Shown piece after piece: positions 31,880 through 44,339 of a stretch of 64,000 nucleotides of DNA. Where the stretch lies: NCBI GenBank assembly GCA_032622095.1, contig CP136068.1, positions 52,200,443 to 52,264,442 on the forward strand, given 5' to 3'. The notes below the pieces were generated by a model. The model was not told the DNA's origin, ran no database searches, and saw nothing but the letters and a program-made list of their open reading frames with translations. The number at the start of each line of letters is the position of its first letter. The stretch's first letter is position 1. Source of the stretch: Siphonodentalium dalli. Taxonomy: Eukaryota > Mollusca > Scaphopoda > Gadilida > Siphonodentaliidae. The position numbers were made by a program, and so were the translations under genes.

Positions 31880-32840
31880 GTCGAAATTATTCTCTGGCAT
31901 GACCTTCTTCGATTATCTTGTGATTTTTGTAATAACACTACAGAATGAGAATGACTTGAGAAATACCACGACACGACCAAACTCTGCACCTCGTTCTGTA
32001 GTTTTATCACTTAAAAACAAAATAGCGGCCATGTTTTTCGTATGATTCGAACTAAAATCTCGTGATAACATCTGAGTGACGTCGGGCACGTACTCGCCAA
32101 ATTGCATAATGATTGGTGGAAACATGAGCCCACTATGACACTTTAAAATTCGAAGTGCATTTATGACTTAAATAAAAGATGACAACTGGAGGCCAAGTTT
32201 CTCAACCGAGAACCCGTGGTTCGGCGTGAATTAAGCCTGACATTTTATTTTAAATATCTTAAATTCGAAATAGTCTGGCAGCCATGTTATTGAAAAATAT
32301 TCGAACCAAAATATGGTGCTGACCTCTAAGTGACGTCTGGCACGCACGTGACAAATTTCATAATGATAAGATAGAAAATGAGAACATAATGGTACTTTTT
32401 TTTACTTGAAGGTAAGTGACCACTCTGTTATAATGCTACTGTCGTTTAACATAGATTTGCGACATCACTGCCATGGTGATCTTGAATTTTACTATTTTAT
32501 GGCTAAATAATTTGGTTGATCCTACAGACGACACCCCCTGTCCGATCGTCACCAGATTCCACAACGATCTTCTGGATAACCAGGGTGAGAGTAATCTAAT
32601 TTTCCCGAATTTCGTTAAAAAACATTACCACAGGCAGCAATTTGGTATCTTACTGTTTGATCCTCTTTTGCATGACTGAATTGTTTAGCAACTGTACAGA
32701 CATATCCCTCATCTGATAGTCACCACACTTTATATTGATCTTCGGGCTGACAACTAGATGGGAGCTATCGAATGCTTTGAAATTTTTTGGAAAACATTGT
32801 CGCCAGCAGTCATCTTCTATTTTGGTTTTTATATACATGT
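31880..32840. repeat. Degraded tandem-core repeat region
   Basis: Diverged repeats of CGGCCATGTT(T)TTCG...ATTCGAAC(T/C)AAAAT...GTGACGTC(G/T)GGCACG...CAAATT(T/G)CATAATGAT occur near 32020-32110 and 32280-32370, with looser versions (GATCTTGAATTTTAC; CGCCAGCAGTCATCTTCTATTTTGG) to 32830. The phrases resemble the cores at 14280-14880. No gene. Confidence 0.5.
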
Positions 32841-33710
32841 ATATCTCTTCATTCGGATAGCCAGTATTACGTAGGTACTTCAACTTTCCGCATTCCTGTC
32901 ATCATTTGAAATATAAAAATTTACCTGATACATGCACCCTTCAAAATTTGTTTCGTCATATCTATTTTAATGACCCGTATGGTAATATTGATACAGATAT
33001 ATTTGTCAAACATTTCTTTGTACAATATACAGGTATTTAGTTTGTAACTAAATCTAGAAATATATAATAGTAGCTGGTGGACCCTACTTCGTCCGGGATG
33101 TTTCCCTCTGATTTTCGGAGAATTGCGCGATTTAACCTTGAATTTACCATTTTAAAGGTGAACGTCATGTCGGGTCACGATTTGACCCGTCCAAAACACA
33201 TTTAATGTATGTGACCCTAAATGCGTTCAGTTGTATGTTCAAATATCTATGGGTAAGGCGTTGATTGATTCCTGATAGTTCGATTATATACACCATATTG
33301 TACAGTGGTAGTTAGAGAAAAAGTATAACGAATGTTAGAGATGATTTAATCAAGTTTGCCATTGAAATAACAGTGTACCATTAGTCGGGATACATAGCTT
33401 AAAGGGGCCACATACAGGTATTTAAAACGGACCATATACGATGCCATTATGAAATTATGAAGGAATTTTCAATACTAGTCAAATAGAATGTTGTGGAATT
33501 TCCACATGTAGAATGTTCCAGAAAAATTGCGTGGTTGAAGATTACATGTGTCCAATGAGCGGGGAGTGAGTCGTTAGGGTTCACACAAAGATTGCATTGA
33601 AATTCCAATGACTCAGGTGTTGCACCTGAAGTAAGTATTGGTTATTTACTAGCAGCACCAAACATCGATACGAACGTCTCCAAGGTTATGAAACACACAT
33701 AACCCCGTGA
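32841..33710. other. Gene-free stretch; includes one of two diverged 260-bp repeats
   Basis: The part 33393-33650 (AAAGGGGCCACATAC, ATTATGAAGGAATTTT, CCAATGAGCG, TCCAATGACTCAGG(T/C)GTTGC) recurs diverged at 35341-35570 on the same strand. The rest has no recognised content. Confidence 0.5.
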
Positions 33711-33812
33711 GAGCTTTCCGATTAATGACAGCAAGCCATATTTCCGACTAAATCCTGAAAATACCAATAATTCTGTTGTGGATAAGGGGTCGATTAATTA
33801 GGGCATTACTGT
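33710..33812. repeat. Inverted copy of the 13.6-kb hairpin-repeat family
   Basis: Contains GAGCTTTCCGATTAATGACA, GCAAGCCATATTTCCGACTA, AATCCTGAAAA and GGGTCGATTAATTAGGGCATTACTGTATG, which match the right arm and flank at 13681-13775 with several changes. Confidence 0.7.
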
Positions 33813-34632
33813 ATGTGATCTATGTGCATGAAATATATAGCCATAAAACAACACACCTCTACGCCTGGCTCTCTCTCTCTCTCTGCCCCTCTCTATTTCT
33901 TCCGCTACTCTTTTATGTTTGCTAGAGTATGAGAGGGGCCTCGTTTGGTTACATACGACCATGAAAGTAATATTACCTGTATACAGATCATTTACTTTAC
34001 TAAAGGGGAATATTCAAGAAGGTAGATAACTCGAGGGTTTAATATATTGCGAGAAAGACGAGACCTTAGCTTTGTTGCCTCTGTCAGCACACTTAATGAC
34101 ATGTGTTTGTGATGAAGGTTATAGCGCATCGGGCGAGAGATGTTAATCTTTTTAATAATGTGGATTCAAACAGCAGAGCAATGGCTGGAGAATGTGAAGC
34201 TTCGAAAATTGCAGAATGATTCCATTAATCTATTCTGTGAATGATTGTGCAATACTTTACCATGAGATTAAACCAGACGCTCTTCAAATGTCTTCAAATG
34301 AGAACGTGTTATGGGACCATGGACTTGAGCGATTCAAACTGAAGCTTATATGGCGAACATTCCAAATGCATTGGCAGAGCATGTGATACAAGTGCTTTTG
34401 ATAAACAGACAGTGCGTTGTCGATTCTAATGAGTTTACTGCCCAACTGTCAGGTCACGTGACGACTTTGAGAATATTATATTATAGGAGATACCCTCTGT
34501 TATTGTTTTTTCACATTCTAGAAAATTCTTGTTTCCTAGAGGTAATCTGCATATGTATTATTAGATATTTTGAAATATATATATATGGTCGATGCGCTAA
34601 ATGATTTCTGAGAATTTGTTTACAGGGATACA
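33813..34632. other. Gene-free stretch with a short (CT)n tract
   Basis: A CTCTCTCTCTCTCT tract lies at about 33869-33884. The rest has only short chance frames. Confidence 0.5.
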
Positions 34633-34658
34633 CCAGAGAGAGAGAGAGACATAGAGAT

Positions 34659-34746
<88 letters not shown>
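34633..34746. repeat. (GA)n microsatellite
   Basis: About 110 bp of GA dinucleotides with few interruptions (one ACATAGAGATGAC break near 34651). Long Ser-Leu frames on the complement are artefacts of it. Confidence 0.95.
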
Positions 34747-34749
<3 letters not shown>

Positions 34750-36015
34750 GAAGAGAGAGATAAAGGGGATGAGATGCTGGGAGAGGGGGTAGTTGTGAGA
34801 AGTATTCCATAATTGAGTTGAGTTGATACGTAATGATACGTAATATGTAAAGATTTGTAAGGCAGAACGATTAAAGAAAGCATATAGAGCACCAGAATAG
34901 ATATATTTTAATAAATATTATTAACAGATGTGGAATTCAAGAGAATAGTGTACCGCCAGTCTGAACCGATTAGTGTGTATCTGTTTGTGAAAATGTATAA
35001 TGATCGGTGTCCCTACATACTTCATAAATGCTTTAAGTTGGATTGCCAGGAAAATCTATGAAGTGATGGTCTCATACACTCATCCCCCCCACTCTATTCA
35101 CAAACCCCTTGCACAGAAGCCGTTAGGAACATGCATTTTTCAATAACAGACATGTTGATCTGTATCGTGGCAGTTAATGACTTAAACGTGTGTTTAATTA
35201 CGAAGCTTCGAGAATCTGTCTGTCTGTTGTGTTGTGTACGGAAACATATCGCTGTGATTTAATTTATTGGATATTGACATGTGTTTTACCCCCTGGTATA
35301 CAGTCTGATTTATTCCTGAGAATTCGATTACAGGTATCAAATTAAAGGAACCACATACGACACAGGTATGAAACTTAAATGGATCATGTACTATGCCTTT
35401 ACAATTATGAAGGGATTTTTAATAGGGTCCAGAATATTGGAGATATCGGAGAAGGTTCCAGAACTGCGGGGCCAATGAGCGTGGTGTCAGCCGGTAGGGT
35501 TCATCCGGAAGTATTGCATCAGATTCCAATGACTCAGGCGTTGCGCCAGAAGTAAGGGATTGCGTTCGATTGTAATGACTCATTACACCTTCGTTCTCAA
35601 ATATACTTCGTACCTGACGAACAGTATACACGACGTACTTCGATGACGGAAGTATACGATTGCCCATTGTACAGTTCTCAAGGGCCCGAAAGCGTATACG
35701 ACCATTCTCAAATAGCCACACCCACGAAGTACACATCCATATACAGAAGGACCCCCCACACAACCGTGACGTATACAAATACCCACACGCGTATACTCAA
35801 ACACCCACGCGTCGCTACGTCACACGGTGCGGGGGCGGTGGTACTTTGATCTTTGTTTACACACTACGTCGTTACGTCATACGGTGCGGGGGCGGGGTAC
35901 TTTCCTTTGATCTCCTTTGATGTCGGAAGACAATAGGGCAGTAGAATATGTACCCATACTTCCAATGTACTTCCATAATGTACCTTTACCCCCCCCAAGA
36001 GGCCTGTATGCAGCA
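34747..36015. other. Gene-free stretch, includes the second diverged 230-bp repeat
   Basis: 35341-35570 is a diverged copy of 33393-33650. GTATACG-containing words are frequent at 35620-35790. No protein gene is supported. Confidence 0.5.
35814..35911. promoter_or_regulatory. Duplicated CRE-like plus GC-box motif
   Basis: Two direct copies, 59 bp apart, of TACGTCA(C/T)ACGGTGCGGG followed by GGCGG(T)GGTACTTT and CTTTGATC. Each pairs a CRE half-like TACGTCA with a Sp1-type GGGGGCGG(GG). It looks like a promoter element, but no gene beside it can be shown. Confidence 0.3.
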
Positions 36016-36612
36016 AATAAGAGTTAATTAATTTTTGCATTGTATAGCAAGACGCCTGTCAATTTACGCTATTATATGCTAATGATACTGCTTTCTTTTC
36101 AGATAGGCATCATGGATAAAATTAGCACACTGACGTGTGTGTTTGTTGATTATTTCAATAAAAGCTGATTCTAACTGGTTTTGTTCTATCATCATGGTTA
36201 CATTTAAAGGGAGAAAGTCGAGTAAAAGTTCTCGCTTTTCGTTATAGAAAGGGCATTTTAATAGGAAGTGCATTTCATCTTCGACTTCATGTGAAGCACA
36301 TAATGTGCATTTTCTGAGATTTAGCTTTTCATTTCTAAAACGACCAGTTTCCACTCTCAAAGGAAGAATTCCACATCGAAACTGAGCAAATATAGATCTA
36401 TGAGCACGGTCCATATTCATCAATACATATGATTCAGTTTTATAATTCCTTTTGAAAAGTTTATATGTTCTTAATTTAGGAACAAAATTTAAGCTGTTTT
36501 TCCATTTATCTGATTCATAATTTTTAAGCTTCGTTTCAAAATCGTCTATATTACATGTTTCTAAATTTTGAAATACTGTTGACAATTCTGCTATATGTAA
36601 AACTGTTTACTC
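36016..36612 (-). pseudogene. LINE ORF2 C-terminal fragment, copy B
   Basis: Minus-strand frame 36585-36079 encodes the same 168-residue fragment as copy A, with one residue change (Asn to Asp near the end, in FIHDAYLK). Same zinc-knuckle spacing C-x2-C-x8-H-x4-C and the same missing N-terminal part. The 3' tail present in copy A (4277-4395) is absent. Confidence 0.8.
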
Positions 36613-39526
36613 TCCGACACTTAGCTATATCATCAAACACATTAATTCAAATGGCGTTTGTTTGGCGGTTTACATGCAATGTGTTAAGCATGATTGTTAA
36701 TATTATTATCTGGGACCCAAGCGGCCATATACACGCATGCAAATACATGGATGTGTATTGTTTGACTACCAGTGGATATATATATCACGCCCATATATAA
36801 GAGCGTTTAATTTATTAGTTTTTACACGGGAATGTGATAAAGATCGGTTAATACAAGGAAGTATAGACGCATATTCTATACCTTGTTACTCTTATCCTAA
36901 CATTTTGTAAACTGTCGCAAGGTAGACTGATCTGGACCTCATTGGTGAGGTTTCCACTACCGGGGTTCAAGACGGGGGTACCTTTATGTGTGCGACCTGC
37001 TCATATATTATGGGTATCACAAAACTAATCTATAATATCATGTAAACTGGACGTGAAATCGGTATTTGTTTCTTAAACTGGATTCCGGATTCCAGGGTCA
37101 ATTTGAAGCTGGATTCCGGATTCCAGCGTCATTTTAAAACTGGATTCCTGACTCAAGGGGGAGGGGGAAGGGGCCCTCATTACTATATGCAGTATATCAC
37201 TGTACATAGTATGGTATTTCAATAGTACTGCATGATATCACTGGACAGTGCGTACGTAGCTGTTGAGTATTCTGTCAATTTGCGAGAAACAATAAAGTAT
37301 AGGCTATATATAGGCCTACCGGTACCGGTACCGTACTATAGTAGGCTACATACATAGGTAGTATACCGGTACCGTAGTATAAACAATTGTTGGAAAGTCT
37401 AAACTCTTCATAAATATAATGGAACATTTTTACTATAGTACTAGGCCTATATATAGTTGACTGGTAATACTATACTAGAATTATGTTATTTTTTAGTAGA
37501 ATTATATTATATAGGAGTGTATGTAAACTATGGTATATTAGGCCTACTATATAGCGCAGGTGTCCAAAATGCCGTGGTATATTTTACTGCACATGGTATT
37601 TCTACTATAGTATTTTTTCATAAGGTCATCAATCAAAATATGCAAACAGTCCGAATATATGATGTTATGCCATGAATGCATGTTCCCGTTACGTTCGAAT
37701 GTTATAATGCATCGATATTCGACAATGAAGTTCGATATCTCAAACAGGAGAGGCGGAGACGTGATTCGCGTGGACAGGTGTATGCACGTGAGCAAATCGA
37801 CTTCAAGAAACGAGAAAACCCCAGTTCCGAAATTCCCGCCTTTTAAGAAATTAATTACCATGGAGATCGGCTTCCGCGTGTAACTTTTGTTCTAAAAATA
37901 GCTTCACGCGCACTGACTGAAAGTCGATGACGCCATTTTGGAAAACGGGGTTTACCGAGTCGAGGAAAACAACGTGCTTTTCATTGTTTACAATGGATTT
38001 TCGACGTTTTGAGAAGTTACATCATGATGACACTCACGCCAATTGATACAACCACATCATTTCACACTATATACTACTGATATTTGGATTTAACGGACGT
38101 TTTAGTTGTAAAATTTCAAACTGTTCGAATGCGCGCCAATTGGGCCTAAAAAGTTTCAGGACATGTCTTGTTTCGGCTAGATTTTCGATTTGTCTTGGAT
38201 TTTTACCTTGTTCTGTGATATTTATCCGTCAGTGGTGATACAGAAACAAATATTATAAACAGCGTTATATAGGTAAGCTCAAATTTGAAATCGGAAATTG
38301 ACTCATTTTCTAGTTGCTTGGTGGTTTTTGCGTTTGTTGACAGTCATCTCGTGACTCATTCAATTCATTACGTCGCACGCGTTTCTCTGTTCAGACAAAG
38401 CTGTAACTACGGATTTCCCCGTTTCCCAATCTAATATTTAAACCTTAAAAATATAAATGAACACAATCGTGACTATATCTTATCTTTCCATGATCTGGTT
38501 TATTGTGAATATTCTGTAATTTCTTTTCCTTTTAGACACGTGTCGGCCAATGTTTTCATGAGATTCAAGTTCGGAACATGCATTCGCTCCGCTGACCTGA
38601 TTTCACTCCACTCCAAGTTAACAATTGGATCGAACTGCATTTCTCATATCGGTTTGCTTCCACTGCAGACTGACATTTCAAGTACATGACTGGCCAATTG
38701 GGTCACCCGAGTGCATCAATACAATTGGGTTTCAGGATGCACAATTTATTGGCTGATCAGATCAGGGACGCCAAACAAGACTATGCATGTGGGCATGTAT
38801 GTGCTTGTATTAAATGGTTGTAGGATACTTTTTTCTCTACCAACCATTGTAAGAAAAAATATGTCTTGTTTAAATTGAAATAAATAAGGCTGAATTAGCA
38901 CTAAACAAAATATTGCAGCCAATTAATTCCTAGTAGAATTCGAGACTGAAATAATATTGATTTTGGAATTATATAAAGACGATATCGTTCAGGATTATTA
39001 TGTATTTTATAGGACACAAATTATTGATTGAATTCCCTGATGTAAATGGAATGTGTATTCAGCAATTTTTGGGTTTCAGATATACAATATTATATAGATA
39101 GTGCATCCTATTCAAACAAATTTCATCTCTGATAATACTGTGGGTTAGTCAGCTCTCATAATTGGTTACGGCAATCAGCAATGCTGAAGTCATCTGTATC
39201 TGTAGATATTACAGTGCAGGAACCTATTCTGGTTGTACATGTAGACGCACTGGTCCAGTTGCTACCACGGCCGAGTGACTTTATAACCCTTGTGGTGACT
39301 CCAGTAGCGTTATTTAACATGCACACACTGAGGCGTGTACACAGGGCAGCCATTAATGTCCGCGCCCGATCGGACAGCGTACTGCACCCACAACAACATA
39401 CCCATGATACCTGGATAAGTGTTGTAATGGGGGGAGTTGGCATTTTGCATTCGGATCTTTATTTAGTGATCTCGAGTTTGACTTTTCAGCCTGACAAACT
39501 TGGTATCTGACCGAGGTATGATTTTT
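36613..39526. other. Gene-free part of duplicated segment, copy B
   Basis: Mirrors 4993-5944 joined directly to 18969-21423, including the CTGGATTCCGGATTCC units, the GGTACC palindromes and the pair of overlapping opposite-strand frames (39181-39510 plus, 39443-39156 minus). No gene is called, for the reasons given for copy A. Confidence 0.5.
37073..37076. other. Empty TTAA target site of the 13-kb insertion
   Basis: The context GGTATTTGTTTC-TTAA-ACTGGATTCC equals the left flank at 5929-5944 fused to the right flank at 18969-18982. A single TTAA is kept, with no extra or missing bases. Confidence 0.9.
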
Positions 39527-39603
39527 GTCAGAATACCCTGACCAGGTTGCGATCCCCGGTCCGCTAGCACGAGAGACCAGTACGCTACCTCTCGGCCACT
39601 GAC
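39527..39603 (-). ncRNA. tRNA-like sequence, copy B
   Basis: The same 77-nt tRNA-like sequence as at 21424-21500, with one difference (GGGTATTC instead of GGGAATTC). Likely a SINE head or decayed tRNA, not a working tRNA gene. Confidence 0.4.
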
Positions 39604-40161
39604 TTCCCTTGCTGAAGCATACTGGGCGATGGCAAAGGGTTGCTGTCGCAGATTGCTGAAGCCAAACAATCTGAATTAATAGGTCTGGTTAGTCTTTCTC
39701 ATCTTTGGTTAGATCATACCATGAATCTCTACTCTGGCTAACACCCGTAGAGATCATATTCCATCAGTACAAAACGTAGGAACTTTTTGAAGTTTTGACA
39801 GGGAACCTTGTAAAGTCGAAAATAATTATGCACGGAGAACATGTTTCTTTATATTATTACACTGGATCCTTAGGTACGATACTGAATTGTTCATATTGAT
39901 GAGAATTAATCAGAGAAACACACTTAAATTAAGGGGAGACATGACTTGTTGTGGGGACAAAATTGTTATCTCCAGCAACATTGTGGGGCTCTTGGAGATT
40001 TAATACCTGGAAGTCTCTTTTTGAACTTTCAAAATCAACATCCAGATATTAAGTTTAGTGTTGAAAAGGTTATCCGGATATCCGATTGATAACAGGCTTC
40101 CATTGACAACCGGTTGAACTACGATCAACTGGTTAACCGCTAGTATGTAATAAGCACGCGA

Positions 40162-41382
40162 TAGTGTTGAAACGACTAATCGAAATCGACGCGATTATTA
40201 AATTAGTCTATTCCGAAATCGGCATACACCCACCACCATTATGCCATCGCGAAAGCAGTGCCGTAGCTGCCGTTACCGAATTACCGAACAATTTAAACCA
40301 TCAGGCTATCGAAATACACAATCACAATTAGCTTGTTAAAGCCTTCTTTGTTGTCCCTTTGATGAGATAACTGCTTTCAGTACTTGGTGGTCATGCACGA
40401 GCGCGAAACCCAATGACCTCAACTCAATGTATTTGTCGGCGCCACGGCGGCTTATTCTTTGAAGTTGAGACGGCTGTCTTTGATAATCAACTTCAAGTTC
40501 ATAGAATGAGCGCCTATCGACACCGTGTCTATTTCGGCGTGACGAAATTGATCTGAGTGATAACGTGTTTGGTCAACGTGTTTGCAGGTGTGCAGGACTC
40601 AACTTCACTCAAGTGAGTTGCGAAGTGACATTAAGTTTTAAGTTAACAAGTCCAATATATTATAGTTTACTGAAGCACTATGTCAGTATACCTTTAAAGT
40701 TTATTTGTCAAATTGTGTGATATTTTCCCAATGTCCTGCTGCTACAGCTGTTATAACATTTTATTTTGTAACTTTTGTTTGACTCTGTCGGAGATGATGT
40801 TCGTTTCTCAAAATATCTTGCATTTATTAATGTACGCCCGTTTGTGATGTCAATCAGTGACAAGCACATTGGGCAAATTAGAAAACAACGATGTTCGATT
40901 GTAAGAACCGGTACGGCCCGGTAGACCATACCATATCAATTTAAAAATTTTAAAGGAACATTTTTACACAAAACATATAGAATAATGCACCGGTTTCTGA
41001 TTGTTGCACGCGCTCCCACTCCGTAATTCGTGGCGCTTCCGTGATCGATCAGGTGTTTGTCACCACCGTTTAGATACATGCATCAACTGCCACCTGGATG
41101 GTAATTTGATTATCATAAAACATCATATACCTGGGACAAATTGATAACCTATTAACCTTCAGTGATATTAAGCCAAATAATCACGGCAAATAGTGTTAAA
41201 TCACAGCTTTCTTTGCGTTCGAAAATGAAAAGTTGGTTACCGGTACTCAAAACAAACGGCAAATTATATACATATATGGGCACAAAACGGTAAGTTTCGG
41301 AAGGGGTCCGACTAGTCGACTAGTAGTCGATTCCCTCTGGCGACTAGTCGATTCCTCAAAACCACTAATCGTTTCAACGCTA
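40162..41382. mobile_element. Non-autonomous hAT-type element, copy B
   Basis: Same insertion as 22638-23872, with the same flanking CACGCGA duplication and TIRs. It lacks about 13 bp of the left subterminal region (ATTAATCGACTAATC shortened to ACTAATCG) and the GCTAGTCGG near 22706. No transposase. Confidence 0.8.
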
Positions 41383-41731
41383 ACACGCGATGTCAACAAC
41401 AAAAACTAATGTATGCAGGTCCTTAATCAGCACAAGACTGATAACAGTAGCTTTGAAACATGTGTACTTTATTAATTTTGCTCAAACTTTTATCACTCAG
41501 AGGGGTATGCAGTCAAAATTACACATATTCATTTAAATTCAAAATCTGGTGGAGATAAAAAGTCTTTCATGAATATCAAGTTACATAGTCTTGCTTTGGT
41601 GCATAACATCTAAGATGCATGACATCGTCTTTGATGTTCCGATATCCAGTCAAACATGTGCACTGTGTCATGGGCTGGTCATTTGAAATCTACAGGGTAC
41701 ACTCCGACTCACTAAGTAATAACAGATGTCT

Positions 41732-42190
41732 GGGCGCATTTCAGAAAACAAAAAGAAATTCCCAGAATGCAAACTCTGTATAACCCTATTTATATACACA
41801 TGGTCTGTACTTCTAACATTTATACAGAGTTGAGTATTAAATCTCAGTGGATGAAGTTCTAATGAACTCGCATTGAAGTGGTGTTTCCATGCAGAGAGAC
41901 TCGTTTGCATCCTAATGACTAATTCTCAGCATTTGATTGTGTTCTAACAGAAAACACTGGGCGCATTTCAGAAAACAAAAAGAAATTCCCAGAATGCAAA
42001 CTCTGTACTAGTAGCACCCTATTTACATACACATGGTCTGTATTTCTAACATTAAAGAGTTTGAGTAATCTCAGTGGATGAAGTTCCAATGAACTCTCAT
42101 CGAAGTGGTGTTTCCATGCAGAGAGACTCGTTTGCATCCTAATGACTAATTCTCAGCATTTGATTGTGTTCTAACAGAAAACACTGTTTT
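41732..42190. repeat. Two-unit tandem repeat, copy B
   Basis: Counterpart of 24222-24672. The first unit is 3 bp longer (TATACAGAG), giving a 227-bp period. Frames inside are by-products of the repeat. Confidence 0.85.
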
Positions 42191-43007
42191 CAGCTGATTT
42201 GTTACTTTTCATTTGTTAACTATATATAAAAGATCATGAAACTTCATAATTGTGTTTATCTGTCGTCAAGTCATCCTATGCATCTCAAATCACTGAAGAA
42301 CACCCAGTAGTTAGAAAACCTGAGTCACATGACCTAATATTCGCCAGTCCTGCAATCGCTATAATGACAATAAAAAGCTGCCACGATTTGCATGTACGAA
42401 AATTTATATACATGTCAGGGTTGGTGATTTTTTTGATTTTTTTAAAATAAATCAAAAAAATCGATTTATCTGATTTAAATCGATTTAAAAAAAAAAAATT
42501 CTAATTGTTATCTGTTGAAAATATTTACCTGATAAATGACCAGGATTGAATACGGCCAAAAAAAATAAATATTTGTTTCCTATTACGGTGCCAAAATATT
42601 CCAGGTAGGTAGGGATTTTTTGTTTTTTGGTAATATTTTTTTATTTTTCCCCCGAACAGTTGAGAAGTACATGCTTACTCTTTATACCGGTACTTGTGTT
42701 CAAACCTCACTTAAATATTTGGTCATACACCTCAGGACCTAAGACACGCCTCCACTGGCAGGATATTTCGCATGTTCCTCAGACACATTGCACAGGGTGT
42801 AAATGTTCCTCAGATGCTCCTTAATTGCATTGAAATATAAAGTCCCACACCACACTGAAAATGGTACCACAGGCCACACTTTGACTGCGATACCACACCT
42901 CAGCATTCAAATTGGCCCCAACTTTGAAGTTCCTTATACACACAGGCATATGCATGCTCGTAAGTTTTATACACCCAAACAAACCAGTAGATAATTTCAT
43001 GTGCTTT
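42191..43007. other. Gene-free end of duplicated segment, copy B
   Basis: Low-complexity AT palindromes at about 42420-42500, then sequence equal to 25441-25747 without the copy-A block. 'CCTCAGA(C/T)' and 'CCACACC' words recur at 42730-42910. No gene. Confidence 0.5.
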
Positions 43008-43530
43008 TTAGCTCACCTGAGACGAAGTCTCCGGTGGAGCAAGAGTCATCACTCCTCGTCCGTCCGTCCGTCAACTTTTTAAAAAACATCTTCTCCTCTG
43101 AAACCATCATACCGAATTGGTTCATATTTGGTGTGAATGTTCCCTATGTGACTCTCATTCAGATTTGTTCAAATGAGGTCACTGGGTCAAATAGTTGCGA
43201 AGCCAGGGCCATAACTCTATTCCTCCATAGTAATTCTTACAACGACTTCTTGTTCAGAACCATTGGGCCGATTTAGCTAATATTTGGTATGGAGGGTCCT
43301 TGGGTGACTGGTGTTCAGATTTATTCAAATGAGGTCACCCGGTCAATTAGTTGAGAAACCAGGGCCATAACTCATAGTAATTCTTACAATGACTTCTTCT
43401 AAAAAAATATTTGGCCGATTTAGCTTATATTTGGTACAGAGAGACCTTGGGTGACTGGGGTTCAGATTTGTTCAAATGGGGTCACTGGGTCAAATAGGGG
43501 CAGAGCTAGGGACATAACTTTAAAAACAAA
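43008..43530 (+). mobile_element. Tandem-core element, about three 165-bp cores
   Basis: Starts TTAGCTCACCTGAGACGAAG and a GTCCGTCCGTCCGTC run, then about three tandem cores marked by CGA(T)TT(A)GCTTATATTTGGTA, CTTGGGTGACTGG, TTCAGATTTGTTCAAATG, GGTCACTGGGTCAAATAG and CCAGGGCCATAACTC. The last core decays near 43520. A partial copy of the same cores is at 45650-45860. Architecture like the bivalve tandem-core (pearl/Helitron-like) elements. Confidence 0.65.
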
Positions 43531-43829
43531 TTTTTTTTTGCATTTTGACCTTTAATTTTTGTTTAGGACACATCACAGTCTCATATTTCTTACCTAGATT
43601 TTTCTTAGCATGTTCTTCATCTGTATGGATTTTGGTATTGTTTATTTAACCCCTTCCACTCTTGTTTTGATATAGAATTCATCCAAGACAGGATTACTCA
43701 AACATTTTTCATCTGATCAACACCAAATTTGGTATATGAATTTTTGACACTTATATACAGATCAATATTATCCGATATATTTTAACAGAGTTATGGCCCT
43801 TTATAATTCACACCTCTTTGCTATCATGC

Positions 43830-44148
43830 TACCGCTATACTTAAAGTAATTGACCACCAGCAACGTGGTGTCACCCCGTTAATACTGCGGTACAATACCG
43901 CGGTACTGATACCGCTTGTTAACGTATGTGGGAGTAAATACCTCCCCTCAAAGAGTTCCATGAAAATCACTGCGGTATTCAAAAATATTAATGCGGTGCC
44001 CGCTAAAAGACCGCGGTATCATCGCCCAATACCGTAATTCCACTGCCATGACCGCCTCGATACAGCTACCGTTTATTACCGGTATCACCGTGGTCATGAC
44101 CGGGGTATCACCCCGTTTTTCTGGTCAATTACTTTAAGAATAGCGGTA
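43830..44148. mobile_element. Inverted-repeat MITE rich in ACCGCGGTA words
   Basis: The left end TACCGCTATACTTAAAGTAA, running on into TTGACCA, is mirrored on the right with one mismatch (27-bp inverted repeat). A TTAA sits inside both ends (43841-43844, 44134-44137), so either the element is bounded by TTAA and landed in a palindromic ATAGCGGTA target, or the TIR extends through it. The interior is dense with ACCGCGGTA and CGGGGTATCACCCCG-like palindromes. No coding capacity. Confidence 0.7.
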
Positions 44149-44339
44149 TGCACTATTCATTTTTAAGAGAACACTGAAGCCTGTATTATTGAAAAGGCCA
44201 ATTTATCATAGTGTGGTCACCTGATATTCTTGCTGAAGACTGCTTGCTTCAGACCAGTTTACCATCTGTCATTACAAGACATGACATTAGCTAAACTATT
44301 CTACCAGAGTCTACTAGAATAAATAGGAATAGTCCATTG

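Larger units (their letters stand above)
36016..43139. repeat. Large duplicated segment, copy B
   Basis: Collinear with 4396-25883, lacking the four copy-A blocks described there. The left breakpoint falls inside the LINE 3' region at AATAAGAG; the right end corresponds to the gap edge in copy A, but here the sequence continues into a complete tandem-core element. It carries the empty TTAA site at 37073-37076. The flanks left of 36016 do not resemble those left of 4396. Confidence 0.9.

Noticed and set aside
34511-34892. Two overlapping minus-strand frames of about 90-99 codons made of Ser-Leu repeats
   Set aside because: They are the translation of the GA microsatellite and carry no other signal.
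25984-36015. A complete integrated virus or Maverick/Polinton around the IAP and PC4 genes
   Set aside because: No polymerase B, integrase, packaging ATPase, protease or capsid gene is present; only the two possible cargo genes support the idea.
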